A stretch of DNA of 8,391 nt from an uncultured Eubacteriales bacterium (GCA_900313545.1 OMRS01000241.1:1-8391); one strand, 5' to 3'. Positions 1-6,465 are shown, counted from the first letter of the stretch. The notes: a model not told the origin generated them from the sequence alone. Made by a program: numbers and translations.

Positions 1-423
1 GAAGGCATAGAGCACTGTCTTTCCCTTTTCCGTCAGATTGATAATATACCATTCCCGGTCATCTCCCAAGGGAAGAGTCCCTTTCCGGATCATGCTTCCG
101 GTGTTGGACCTGACCAGCTGAAGATCCTTGTACAGCGTGATATCCACATGTAATCCCAGAAGCTCCAACAGATTATACTGTCCCGCACGAACCAGAACCA
201 CCGCCGCCTGCTGCTTGACAGGCATTTTATCCAGTTCACGCAGCTCAGCATTGGTTGGCAGCCCTTCTCCGCCTTCCATTTCAGACACCGCCTTCAGCTT
301 GGCATATGTCACCTCGTTGTATTCCCTTTTCTTCTTCTTCCTCTTCTTTTTCTTTTGTGCCAGGCCTGTACCGGCCGTCAGGACCAGCACCAATATCAAC
401 ACAGCAACCAAGGCGCGCTTCAT
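1..423 (-). CDS. Exported protein with lysine-rich segment (N-terminal part, runs off window)
   Basis: An open frame runs from ATG at 423 to the window edge: 141 codons, no stop, so the C-terminus is missing. Residues 1-22 form a clear Sec signal peptide: basic MKRA, a Leu/Val-rich core, and a likely cut after the Ala of GLA. Residues 23-34 are then almost all Lys/Arg (QKKKKRKKKKRE). The rest is a soluble mixed segment with a predicted helical stretch near 67-90 (Leu- and Ala-rich) and ends NLTEKGKTVLYAF. That ending resembles the wing strand of winged-helix proteins, but an exported protein makes a DNA-binding role doubtful. There is no lipobox Cys. AAAGGG at 438-433 lies 9 nt before the start, a fair ribosome binding site, and a promoter lies at 636-607. 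I do not recognise the family. The basic segment may contact anionic wall polymers or membrane lipids; that is inference only. Confidence 0.72.
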   Translation of the reverse strand, partial: MKRALVAVLILVLVLTAGTGLAQKKKKRKKKKREYNEVTYAKLKAVSEMEGGEGLPTNAELRELDKMPVKQQAAVVLVRAGQYNLLELLGLHVDITLYKDLQLVRSNTGSMIRKGTLPLGDDREWYIINLTEKGKTVLYAF

Positions 424-547
424 CTTGATCCACCCTTTCTGCCGGGCGCAGGTCCCGGATTCTTCTCATGGTCGTGTTATGCCGCGCGGAGCATCATGAC
501 AGCCATGGCCTTTCTTCCCGCCACCGGCTCAGCATGCATCCGGCATG

Positions 548-598
548 TGAGCAGGCTGCATCGACATTGCCTGCTCAAAAACTTCCATCCATATGGAA
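548..598 (-). promoter_or_regulatory. Leader hairpin and palindrome near the transcription start
   Basis: TGAGCAGGC (548-556) pairs perfectly with GCCTGCTCA (569-577): 9 bp around a 12-nt loop, within the first 50 nt or so of the predicted minus-strand leader. Next to it, at the predicted start point, is the 10-bp palindrome TCCATATGGA (588-597), part of the inverted repeat TTCCAT-N4-ATGGAA (583-598). No run of U follows the hairpin, so it is not a classic terminator. It could be an mRNA-stabilising leader structure, and the palindrome an operator. No known riboswitch class was recognised. Confidence 0.35.
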
Positions 599-606
599 CT
601 TTTCGT

Positions 607-636
607 ATTATATGTTACATGCGCACATTCTATCAA
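607..636 (-). promoter_or_regulatory. Sigma-70-type promoter for the minus-strand exported protein
   Basis: Read on the minus strand, TTGATA (636-631), an 18-nt spacer and a perfect TATAAT (612-607) form a good housekeeping promoter. Transcription would begin near 600, giving a leader of about 175 nt before the ATG at 423. No competing promoter of this quality is seen closer to the gene. Confidence 0.6.
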
Positions 637-1010
637 GAGGAAAATCTCCCGGCACAGCATGCCATGACAGGTTCGTCTGTTTTCGTCATGCCACGGACGG
701 TTTCAGATCAGAATCCGGCCCTGCACAACAGATTCCCCCATGGTTCTTTCCCCGCCGGGCTTCCCCCTCTCTTCCTGCACCTGTCCCCTCCAGACATCCC
801 CCCGAGGATGAAACGTCGGACGGATTCACCTGCAGGATCCTTTTGCACCGGCAAAACCATCTTCCCCTTCATCATGCAGGCCGCGTTCTCTGAAGTCTTT
901 CATGCGATCCTCCCTGGTGTAAGGATCCAGGTTCCCGCCTTCTTCCCCTCTCATGTTCCCTGCGCCGCATCTGTTTTTTGAAACCTGTAGAATTTTTAAC
1001 CCGAAATCCA
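637..1010. other. Gene-free stretch between divergent promoters
   Basis: Between the leftward promoter at 636-607 and the rightward promoter at 1011-1039 I see no convincing gene on either strand. Several frames stay open by chance because the stretch is GC-rich and strand-biased: the plus strand is pyrimidine-rich, for example around 725-800. None of these frames has both a ribosome binding site and protein-like composition. No tRNA, repeat array or recognised structured RNA was seen. It may be the remains of a decayed gene. Confidence 0.5.
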
Positions 1011-1039
1011 TTTAAAGTTCAAGAATCTTGTGCTATACT
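1011..1039 (+). promoter_or_regulatory. Promoter of the SOS-like operon
   Basis: TTTAAA (1011-1016), a 17-nt spacer and TATACT (1034-1039) form a sigma-70-type promoter. The -10 is preceded by TGC, making the extended element TGCTATACT. Transcription would start near 1046, about 83 nt before the repressor ATG. The spacer holds the palindrome listed separately. Confidence 0.65.
1020..1030. promoter_or_regulatory. Candidate repressor operator (11-bp palindrome)
   Basis: CAAGA-A-TCTTG is a perfect 11-bp inverted repeat lying wholly between the -35 and -10 elements of the operon promoter. A dimeric repressor bound there would block RNA polymerase. The first gene downstream encodes an XRE/S24 repressor, so autoregulation is the simplest reading. 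It is not a match to the Bacillus LexA box (GAAC-N4-GTTC). No second full copy was noticed in the window. Confidence 0.5.
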
Positions 1040-1112
1040 CCTTTCAGACCATCTTCCATGGACCATTCCCGTGAATTGTGTGTGCTGTTTTCGAATGTTC
1101 CTGTTTGAAGAA

Positions 1113-1119
1113 AAGGAGG
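1113..1119 (+). promoter_or_regulatory. Ribosome binding site that sets the repressor start
   Basis: AAGGAGG ends 9 nt before ATG at 1129, so that start is chosen over the longer in-frame option at 1078. The longer form would add 17 residues (starting MCAVFECSC) with no such site and no role in the HTH fold. Confidence 0.8.
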
Positions 1120-1128
1120 CTCCGCCAG

Positions 1129-1968
1129 ATGATTCCCACTTTTTCCGGGCCCGTCCTGTACTTTGGCGCAGTACTGAAGTCCTACCGGCGCCAGGCCGGT
1201 CTTTCCCAGAGGGATGTGGCAGAACAGATGCAGGTCACCCGCAACACCGTCATCAACTGGGAAAATGACAAAAGCAAGCCGGATCATGCGCTGATTCCCC
1301 AGCTGTGCAGCCTGCTGAAAATCCCCCTGAACACCCTTTTTTCCATGCCGGAGGAACAGGAGCTCACAGAAACGGAGCGCCGGATCCTCGGGGATTTCCG
1401 CCGTCTTTCCCCTGCCGGACAGCACGTGGCCTCCCGGATCCTCCACACCATCTCACAGGAAAGCGTTCTTATCCAGGAAACCGACCTGAAGCAAACCTAT
1501 GCCCTCTTCTTCGTGCGTCCGGGACAGGTGGCCGCCGGCGTGGGCGACGAGGTGCCGGACCTGCCTCCCGAGTATGTCTTTCTCCGCCGCAGCAGCCTCA
1601 GCGCAAAGGCGGACGGGATCGTCCGGGTCCGCGGGGACAGCATGGAACCGGTGTATCACAATGGAGACAAGGTGTTTTTTGAGAGGGTTTCCTCTGCGTA
1701 TCCCGGCCAGGATGTCATCGTGGACACGGATGACGGTGCCGTCATCAAGCGTATGGCAAAGGACCGGACCCTTTACTCGGTCAACCCCGACCTGCCCTAT
1801 CCTTCCAAAAATGACCAGAATACACTGGTCATTCGCGGCCGTGTCCTCGGGACCGTTTCCGATTCGGACTATCCCACTCAGAAGGAGCAGGGCATCCTTG
1901 AAGAACTGTATTCCGATGAACTCCGGGAATTCCGGAGACGGTACGGATGGGAGGCAGATGAACCGTGA
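1129..1968 (+). CDS. XRE-family HTH / S24 peptidase (LexA-like) self-cleaving repressor
   Basis: The 279-aa protein has an N-terminal XRE-type helix-turn-helix at about residues 12-68, with the typical LSQRDVAEQMQVTRNTVINWE run. A linker follows (79-111), then a C-terminal S24 peptidase domain at about 130-245. The self-cleavage parts are all present: scissile Ala136-Gly137 in VAAGVG, nucleophile Ser171 in RGDSMEP, and general-base Lys207 in AVIKRM. Their spacing (34 and 36 residues) is close to that of E. coli LexA. From family knowledge, such repressors are cut when RecA-ssDNA filaments form during DNA damage, which releases DNA. About 28 charged residues extend beyond the S24 fold, and their role is unknown. 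It is the first gene of the operon, its stop overlaps the next start (GTGA), and a palindrome in its own promoter suggests autoregulation. Whether it is a global LexA or a local regulator cannot be told here; position favours local. Confidence 0.93.
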   Translation: MIPTFSGPVLYFGAVLKSYRRQAGLSQRDVAEQMQVTRNTVINWENDKSKPDHALIPQLCSLLKIPLNTLFSMPEEQELTETERRILGDFRRLSPAGQHVASRILHTISQESVLIQETDLKQTYALFFVRPGQVAAGVGDEVPDLPPEYVFLRRSSLSAKADGIVRVRGDSMEPVYHNGDKVFFERVSSAYPGQDVIVDTDDGAVIKRMAKDRTLYSVNPDLPYPSKNDQNTLVIRGRVLGTVSDSDYPTQKEQGILEELYSDELREFRRRYGWEADEP

Positions 1969-2255
1969 ACCGCTACATCACTGAACGGACCTACGTGAAG
2001 GTCAATTCCGATTTCGATGCTACCGGCTACATGCAGCCCCGGGCCATCACATGGAAGGACGGACGCATCTTCCGCATCGATGCCGTCAAGGATTTTCGCC
2101 CCGCATCCTCCGTGGAACACGGGCTTCCCGGGGACTGCTACACCGTGATTATCCAGGGAACGGAAAAGCACCTGTTCTTTGAACGGACCAGCGACCGTTT
2201 TGCCAGCCGCTTCGGCCGGTGGTTCGTGGAAAGTCTGCGTCCGGCAGGCCGATAG
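1965..2255 (+). CDS. Small conserved-looking partner protein of the Y-family polymerase
   Basis: This is a 96-aa protein starting at GTG 1965, whose GTGA overlaps the stop of the repressor. GGGAGG at 1949-1954 lies 10 nt upstream. The tight overlap, full-length frame and protein-like composition make it a real gene. Features seen: ITWKDGRIFRIDAVKDFR (28-45), GDCYTVIIQG (56-65), FFER (71-74) and RWFVE (85-89), with no membrane segment or signal peptide, so it is probably cytoplasmic and beta-rich. The layout recalls the small DUF6504-type proteins found beside ImuB-like polymerases in actinobacteria, but I judge this by eye and cannot confirm homology. Its place between repressor and polymerase argues for a role in regulating or assembling the translesion polymerase. 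Confidence 0.8.
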   Translation: MNRYITERTYVKVNSDFDATGYMQPRAITWKDGRIFRIDAVKDFRPASSVEHGLPGDCYTVIIQGTEKHLFFERTSDRFASRFGRWFVESLRPAGR

Positions 2256-2264
2256 TTATCCGGG

Positions 2265-2271
2265 AAAGGAG
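2265..2271 (+). promoter_or_regulatory. Ribosome binding site that sets the polymerase start
   Basis: AAAGGAG ends 8 nt before GTG at 2280. The upstream in-frame GTG at 2271 overlaps this site and so cannot use it. GTG 2280 also yields MERTYIAIDLKSFYASVE, where the catalytic Asp sits near the N-terminus as is usual for the family. Confidence 0.75.
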
Positions 2272-2279
2272 TGTACGGT

Positions 2280-3860
2280 GTGGAGCGCACCTATATTGCC
2301 ATCGACCTCAAATCTTTCTATGCCTCCGTGGAATGCGCCGACCGCAAGCTTGATCCCCTGACCACGCATCTGGTCGTCGCCGATTCCTCGCGTACGGAAA
2401 AGACCATCTGTCTGGCCGTTTCTCCCTCCCTCAAAGCGCTGGGCATCTCCGGTCGGGCCCGTCTGTTCGAGGTGGTCCAGCGGGTCCGGGACGTCAATAC
2501 GCAGCGTCTGCGCCATGCCATCCGCTCCGGCGCGCTGCAGAAGGGCGAAGACGGGCAGTACCGCTTTGTCTCCTCCTCCTTTGATGCCCCCGCACTGGCT
2601 GCCGACCCCTCCCTTGAAGTCTCCTACATCGTGGCCCCGCCCCGCATGAAGCTCTACGAGAAGATCAGCACCCGGGTTTTTTCCATTTACATGAAATACA
2701 TCAGCCCGGAAGACATCCACGTCTACAGCATCGACGAGTGCTTCATGGATGTGACTCCCTACCTGAAAACCTATGCCCTGTCAGCCCGTCAACTGGCCAT
2801 GACCATGATCCGGGAGGTGCTCTACACCACCGGCATCACCGCAACCGCCGGCATCGGAACCAATCTCTATCTGGCCAAGGTGGCCATGGACATCGTCGCC
2901 AAGCATGTCCCTGCAGACGAGAATGGTGTGCGCATCGCGGAGCTGACGGAGCAGTCCTACCGGGAACAGCTCTGGTGCCACCAGCCCATCACGGATTTCT
3001 GGCGGGTGGGCCACGGCATCGCCCGCCGTCTGGCGTCCCTGGGTTGTCTGACCATGGGAGACGTGGCCCGTCTGAGCCTGCAAAACGAGGATGCCCTGTA
3101 CCACGCCCTGGGAATCAATGCCGAACTGCTCATCGATCATGCCTGGGGCTGGGAAAACGTCACCATCGATATCATCCATCAGTACCGTCCGGAGCACAGC
3201 AGCCTGTCTTCCGGCCAGGTGCTCTCCGAGCCCTACAACGCCGTCAAGGCCCGGCTCATCGTCCGGGAGATGACGGAGCAGCTGGTGCTGGATCTGGTCC
3301 GAAAGGGACTGGTCACCCGGCAGGTGGTCCTCACCCTTTGCTACGACAAGGACAGCCTGATTCAGGTCTACAAGGGGCGCACCCTCCGGGATTCCGTCTT
3401 CCACGTGGCCAGTACCGGGCGTCCCTATACCGGCGTAATCACCCAGGATTACTACGGACGTCCCGTTCCCCGGCATGCCCATGCCACCGGAAACCTGGAC
3501 CGCTACACCAGTTCCACACGCGCCATCATGGAGGTCATGATGCGCCTGTACGACCAGATCATGGATCCGGACCTGCTTGTGCGCCGGATCTATATCGTCG
3601 CTGCAGGTCTGATCCGCGAATCAGAGATTCCCGCTCAGGTTCCGCAGCAGATGGACATGTTTACCGACTATGACGCCCTGGAGCAGGAACAGCAGGCCCA
3701 CAGGGAAGCCGAGAACCGGGAGCGCCGGATTCAGAAGACGACGCTGATGCTGCAGGCCAAATACGGCAAAAACGCGGTGCTCAAGGGAATGAATCTCGAA
3801 GAAGGCGGCACCGCCATTTTGCGGAACAGCCAGATCGGCGGCCATCGCTCCGGCGAGTAA
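2280..3860 (+). CDS. UmuC-like Y-family translesion DNA polymerase
   Basis: The 526-aa protein copies past damaged bases at the cost of mutations. The palm starts with IDLKSFYASVE: Asp9 is the first metal ligand and Tyr14 the likely steric gate against ribonucleotides. YSIDECFMD (149-157) supplies the second acidic pair, Asp152 and Glu153. A helix-hairpin-helix thumb lies near 240-265, and the little-finger domain covers roughly 305-445, with SLSSGQVLSEPY typical of the UmuC/UvrX branch. QMDMF at 457-461 fits a sliding-clamp-binding motif. A charged, probably helical tail follows. Length matches Bacillota UmuC-like proteins and is longer than DinB (about 350-420 aa); the extra length includes an insertion of roughly 30-40 residues (about 80-115) ahead of the active-site SIDE. 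It sits 24 nt after the small protein and 34 nt before the YolD-like gene. No active-site residue is missing. Induction by DNA damage is inferred from the operon. Confidence 0.95.
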   Translation: MERTYIAIDLKSFYASVECADRKLDPLTTHLVVADSSRTEKTICLAVSPSLKALGISGRARLFEVVQRVRDVNTQRLRHAIRSGALQKGEDGQYRFVSSSFDAPALAADPSLEVSYIVAPPRMKLYEKISTRVFSIYMKYISPEDIHVYSIDECFMDVTPYLKTYALSARQLAMTMIREVLYTTGITATAGIGTNLYLAKVAMDIVAKHVPADENGVRIAELTEQSYREQLWCHQPITDFWRVGHGIARRLASLGCLTMGDVARLSLQNEDALYHALGINAELLIDHAWGWENVTIDIIHQYRPEHSSLSSGQVLSEPYNAVKARLIVREMTEQLVLDLVRKGLVTRQVVLTLCYDKDSLIQVYKGRTLRDSVFHVASTGRPYTGVITQDYYGRPVPRHAHATGNLDRYTSSTRAIMEVMMRLYDQIMDPDLLVRRIYIVAAGLIRESEIPAQVPQQMDMFTDYDALEQEQQAHREAENRERRIQKTTLMLQAKYGKNAVLKGMNLEEGGTAILRNSQIGGHRSGE

Positions 3861-3894
3861 CCTTTCCCCTTGAGACCTGTCAAAGGAGGTCCCC

Positions 3895-4374
3895 ATGACC
3901 CGTGAAACATCCCAGGATCCCAGGATCGTCTATGCAGACATTCTCCATCTTCCCCATCCCGTCTCACGTACCCATCCCCGCATGTCCCTCTACGATCGGG
4001 CAGCCCAGTTTGCCCCCTTTGCCGCACTGGCGGGCTATGATGAGATGGTGGGCGAAGAGGCCCGGCTGACTGATGCAAAGATCGAGCCCGGCGAATCGGA
4101 CCTGGAAGTCCTCAATCAGAAATTCCGTCTCCTTGCAGAGGCCCTCGGCAGGGGAACGCATCCCCGGGTAACCATCACCCATTTTGTTCCGGATCCCTTG
4201 AAAGCAGGAGGCTCCTACCAGACCGTCACGGAACGCATCCGACGGATCGATCCGGTCCGCCGTCAGGTGGAACTGGAGAAGACCCGGGGGCCTGCCCGTC
4301 TGCATGTCACACTGGACTTTGATCAGATTCTGGACATGGATGCAGATCTTTTTGACTCTCTGAACGGGGAGTGA
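3895..4374 (+). CDS. YolD-like family protein
   Basis: A 159-aa protein with a near-ideal ribosome binding site (AAAGGAGGT, 3882-3890) 4 nt before ATG. It shows the YolD-family layout: YADI (13-16), then HPRMSLYDRAAQFAPFAALAGYD (27-49), then a helix (70-85). A C-terminal beta-rich half has the pattern VTITHFVPDPLKAGGSYQ, ending in a DFDQILDMD segment. Family knowledge: YolD proteins are encoded beside UmuC/UvrX-type polymerases in Bacillota and have been proposed to act as functional stand-ins for UmuD, as a polymerase accessory subunit. It is the last gene of the cassette, and no separate S24-type UmuD is present in the operon, which fits that idea. No signal peptide or membrane segment is seen. 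It is longer than the short Bacillus forms because of the C-terminal half. No obvious plus-strand terminator follows. Confidence 0.9.
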   Translation: MTRETSQDPRIVYADILHLPHPVSRTHPRMSLYDRAAQFAPFAALAGYDEMVGEEARLTDAKIEPGESDLEVLNQKFRLLAEALGRGTHPRVTITHFVPDPLKAGGSYQTVTERIRRIDPVRRQVELEKTRGPARLHVTLDFDQILDMDADLFDSLNGE

Positions 4375-4530
4375 CCCCTTATCCCGGAAATACGTGGTAT
4401 CAGCTTCCCTGCCTTCCCCGGTCCTCCGGAGTCGCAGTCTTGCTTACCCCCATAATGCTCCCTCGGTCCGGCTGCAGATGCCTAAAGGGCAAACTTTCAC
4501 CGGAAGGAACCTCACCGTTTCCGGCACACC

Positions 4531-4568
4531 GAAAAACAGGCTGGCCTGAAGATTTCAGGCCAGCCTGT
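4531..4568 (-). terminator. Rho-independent terminator of the fumarate reductase gene
   Basis: A perfect 15-bp inverted repeat, 4536-4550 against 4554-4568, has a 3-nt loop. On the minus strand the stem is followed by a run of five T (4536-4532), and it begins 34 nt after the stop of the minus-strand gene. On the plus strand no T-run follows, so it should work poorly for the SOS-like operon. Confidence 0.85.
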
Positions 4569-4602
4569 CTGTACTGGTTCAGTGAACGTTGATTCGTATT
4601 GC

Positions 4603-6357
4603 TTATTTGCCGAGGTAATTGATGGCGCTCTCCGCCGCGATACGGCCAAAGATGACGATATCAGCCACGGCGTTGCCGCCCAGGCGGTTGCCGCCATGCA
4701 CGCCGCCGGTGACCTCGCCTGCAGCGAACAGGCCGGGGATCACATTGCCTTCGGTGTTGATCACTTCAGCGTTGGTGTTGATCTTCACGCCACCCATGGT
4801 GTGATGAATACCGGGAGCGATCTTGATGGCATAGTAGGGAGCCGTGCTCAGATCGTTGCCCATGCCGGTAGTCCGGCCGAATTCCTCGTCCTTCTGGGCA
4901 GCCACGGCGGCGTTCCAGTCAGCCAGGGTCTTGGCCAGCACGGCGGGATCGATGTTCAGGATCTCAGCCAGTCCTTCGATGGTGTCCGCCTGCACGGTCA
5001 GGCCGTTGGTCACGTACTTTTCGATAGCTTTCAGGTTGTCACGCAGGTGCTGGTCGAAGATGATGTAGGCATAGCAGCCTTCCTGAGCCAGCTCGGCGGC
5101 GGAAACCGCATCACGGGTGAGCAGTTCATTGGTGAAGCGCTTGCCGCTCTGGTTGACAAGGATTGCGCCGTCACCGCGGACGGATTCGGTGATCAGCATG
5201 GAAGTGGTCTGCTCAACGGTGGGATGGAGCTGGATCTGCTCGATATCCACCACGGCGGCACCGACATTCTGGGCCATCAGGATACCATCGCCAGTAGCAC
5301 CAGGCGCGTTGGTGGTGACGGTGCCCTGCAGGTCAGGCCGGTATCCGGCGATCATCTCCAGGTTGGCGCCGAAACCTCCGGATGCCAGGATCACGGCCTT
5401 GCAGCGGATGGTGTAGTTGGCATCCGCACTTTCCGCCTTCACAGCGGCGACCTTGCCGTCTTCCATGACCAGCTCGGTGGCCTTGGTGTTCAGCATGACC
5501 TTCACACCCATTTCCTCGAGCTTGGCAGAGTACTTGTCCACCAGATAGTTGCCCACCGCACTTCCGTCAGCAGGGGCATGGATGCGGTTGGTGGAGGCGC
5601 CGCCGGAGAAGGAAATCTTGGGGAGTTCAGCTCCGATGGAATCCAGCCACTCGATGGCACCGGCGGAATTCTTCGCCAGGGTCTCAACCAGGGCACGGTC
5701 ATTGATGTCGTGGCCGCCTTTCATGGTATCCTCAACAAACAGCTCCACGGAATCCTCAATGCCCTGTTCCTTCTGATAATGGGTTTCCGCAGCGTTCATG
5801 CCGCCGGTAGCCTTGGTGGTGTTGCCGCCCACATAGGGCATCTTCTCCAGAATCACAAAGTCGATGCCTGCCTGCTTGGCCATAATGGCCGCGGTCATGC
5901 CGGCTCCGCCGGCACCCACGATCACCAGCTGGGTTTCGATCTCACGGTCTTCCTTGGCGACCTCGGCCTTATTGGCATCCAGTCTCACCTCATCCAGTTT
6001 GGCGACATCCGCGCCTGCAGCGACGAGCGCTTCGGTGGCCGCAGTGATAATGGCGGTACTGGTGACGGTGGCACCGGATACGCCATCCACGTTGGGAGTA
6101 CGGGCTTCCTCAATCAGATCGCCCATTGTGGACACTGCCACGCCGCCAAGCGCCGGGGTTTCGCTCTCTCCGGTGATGGCGACTTCCTTGATTTCATTGT
6201 CGGTGACGGTGATGGTGACATGTACCGGTCCTCCGAAGCCCTGAGCTTCAGCCTCATACGTGCCGGCGGTAAACAGCGGTTTCTGCTCTTCCGACACTGC
6301 AAAGGTTGCGCTCAGCACAAGGATCAGCACCATTGCCAGACTCAGCAGCTTCTTCAT
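4603..6357 (-). CDS. Exported FMN-binding, FAD-dependent fumarate reductase family flavoprotein
   Basis: The 584-aa protein starts at ATG 6357, chosen because AGGAG at 6369-6365 is 7 nt upstream and MKKLLSLAMV begins a textbook Sec signal peptide (cut near Ala20); the ATG at 6402 would bury it. Residues 30-115 are an FMN-binding domain with the flavinylation motif DGVSGATVTS (91-100), where Thr97 would carry FMN covalently. The catalytic flavoprotein domain begins with an FAD Rossmann loop, VIVGAGGAGMTAA (145-157). Residues known from Shewanella flavocytochrome c3 are all matched by eye: His378 and Thr390 (HPT and ITE), acid Arg415 (TRD), the His518/His519 pair (HHTMGG) and Arg558 (NRLGGNA). 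These favour fumarate over urocanate as substrate. No heme domain is present, so electrons would enter through the bound FMN. It acts outside the membrane as an anaerobic electron sink; there is no lipobox, so it may be free or wall-held. It is divergent from the rhodanese gene and followed by a terminator. Confidence 0.93.
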   Translation of the reverse strand: MKKLLSLAMVLILVLSATFAVSEEQKPLFTAGTYEAEAQGFGGPVHVTITVTDNEIKEVAITGESETPALGGVAVSTMGDLIEEARTPNVDGVSGATVTSTAIITAATEALVAAGADVAKLDEVRLDANKAEVAKEDREIETQLVIVGAGGAGMTAAIMAKQAGIDFVILEKMPYVGGNTTKATGGMNAAETHYQKEQGIEDSVELFVEDTMKGGHDINDRALVETLAKNSAGAIEWLDSIGAELPKISFSGGASTNRIHAPADGSAVGNYLVDKYSAKLEEMGVKVMLNTKATELVMEDGKVAAVKAESADANYTIRCKAVILASGGFGANLEMIAGYRPDLQGTVTTNAPGATGDGILMAQNVGAAVVDIEQIQLHPTVEQTTSMLITESVRGDGAILVNQSGKRFTNELLTRDAVSAAELAQEGCYAYIIFDQHLRDNLKAIEKYVTNGLTVQADTIEGLAEILNIDPAVLAKTLADWNAAVAAQKDEEFGRTTGMGNDLSTAPYYAIKIAPGIHHTMGGVKINTNAEVINTEGNVIPGLFAAGEVTGGVHGGNRLGGNAVADIVIFGRIAAESAINYLGK

Positions 6358-6410
6358 AGGTGTTCTCCTTCCTTTCCTGACGTCTTTCGGGAATGTATGC
6401 ATATATTCCT

Positions 6411-6440
6411 AGGACTTATTCAGACTATAACAGGACTTAT
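6411..6440. repeat. Two direct copies of AGGACTTAT, 21 bp apart
   Basis: AGGACTTAT occurs at 6411-6419 and 6432-6440, exactly 21 bp apart (about two helical turns). One copy lies in the -35/-10 spacer and the other over the predicted start point of the minus-strand promoter. Such phased repeats at these positions suit a repressor or other regulator bound to one face of the DNA. Confidence 0.5.
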
Positions 6441-6453
6441 CACCTGTTGTCAA
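6424..6453 (-). promoter_or_regulatory. Promoter of the fumarate reductase gene
   Basis: On the minus strand, a perfect TTGACA (6453-6448), 18 nt and TATAGT (6429-6424) are seen, with TGT just before the -10 as a possible extended element. The start would be near 6417, leaving a leader of about 60 nt. Repeats overlapping it are listed separately. Confidence 0.7.
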
Positions 6454-6465
6454 TATAATTGATAA
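6447..6465. promoter_or_regulatory. AT-rich inverted repeat over the -35 element
   Basis: TTGTCAA-TATAA-TTGATAA is a 7-5-7 inverted repeat with one mismatched pair between the arms, covering the -35 (6453-6448). It resembles operator layouts of redox or FNR/CRP-type regulators, and loosely the Rex site, but the spacing does not match Rex (7-4-7), so no regulator is assigned. Confidence 0.35.

Noticed and set aside
355..981. A 208-codon plus-strand frame across the left intergenic region
   Set aside because: It overlaps the supported minus-strand exported gene and its promoter, has low-complexity composition and lacks a ribosome binding site.
826..1011. Minus-strand frame of 61 codons, with a possible 25-codon inner ORF starting after GGGAGG near 906
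   Set aside because: A Shine-Dalgarno-like stretch exists, but there is no clear promoter, the composition is low-complexity and charged, and the frame reaches the SOS operon promoter. Too weak to call.
1090..1108. Bacillus-type LexA box near TTCGAATGTTC
   Set aside because: It lacks the GAAC-N4-GTTC arrangement; only a half-site-like GTTC is present.
2738..3673. A 311-codon plus-strand frame inside the polymerase gene
   Set aside because: It is an out-of-frame shadow of the Y-family polymerase, rich in Pro/Arg/His, with no ribosome binding site.
4500..4524. Plus-strand terminator from CCGGAA ... TTCCGG
   Set aside because: Only 6 bp of stem with a 13-nt loop and no T-run after it.
4582..6462. 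A 626-codon plus-strand frame opposite the fumarate reductase gene
   Set aside because: It is an antisense shadow. The minus-strand frame has signal peptide, FMN motif, FAD motif and full active site. The plus frame is His/Gly-rich with no recognisable fold and overlaps the reductase promoter.
6447..6465. Rex redox-repressor site
   Set aside because: The arms are similar in flavour (TTGT..A/T..AA), but the spacing is 7-5-7, not 7-4-7, and the core differs, so only an unassigned inverted repeat is reported.
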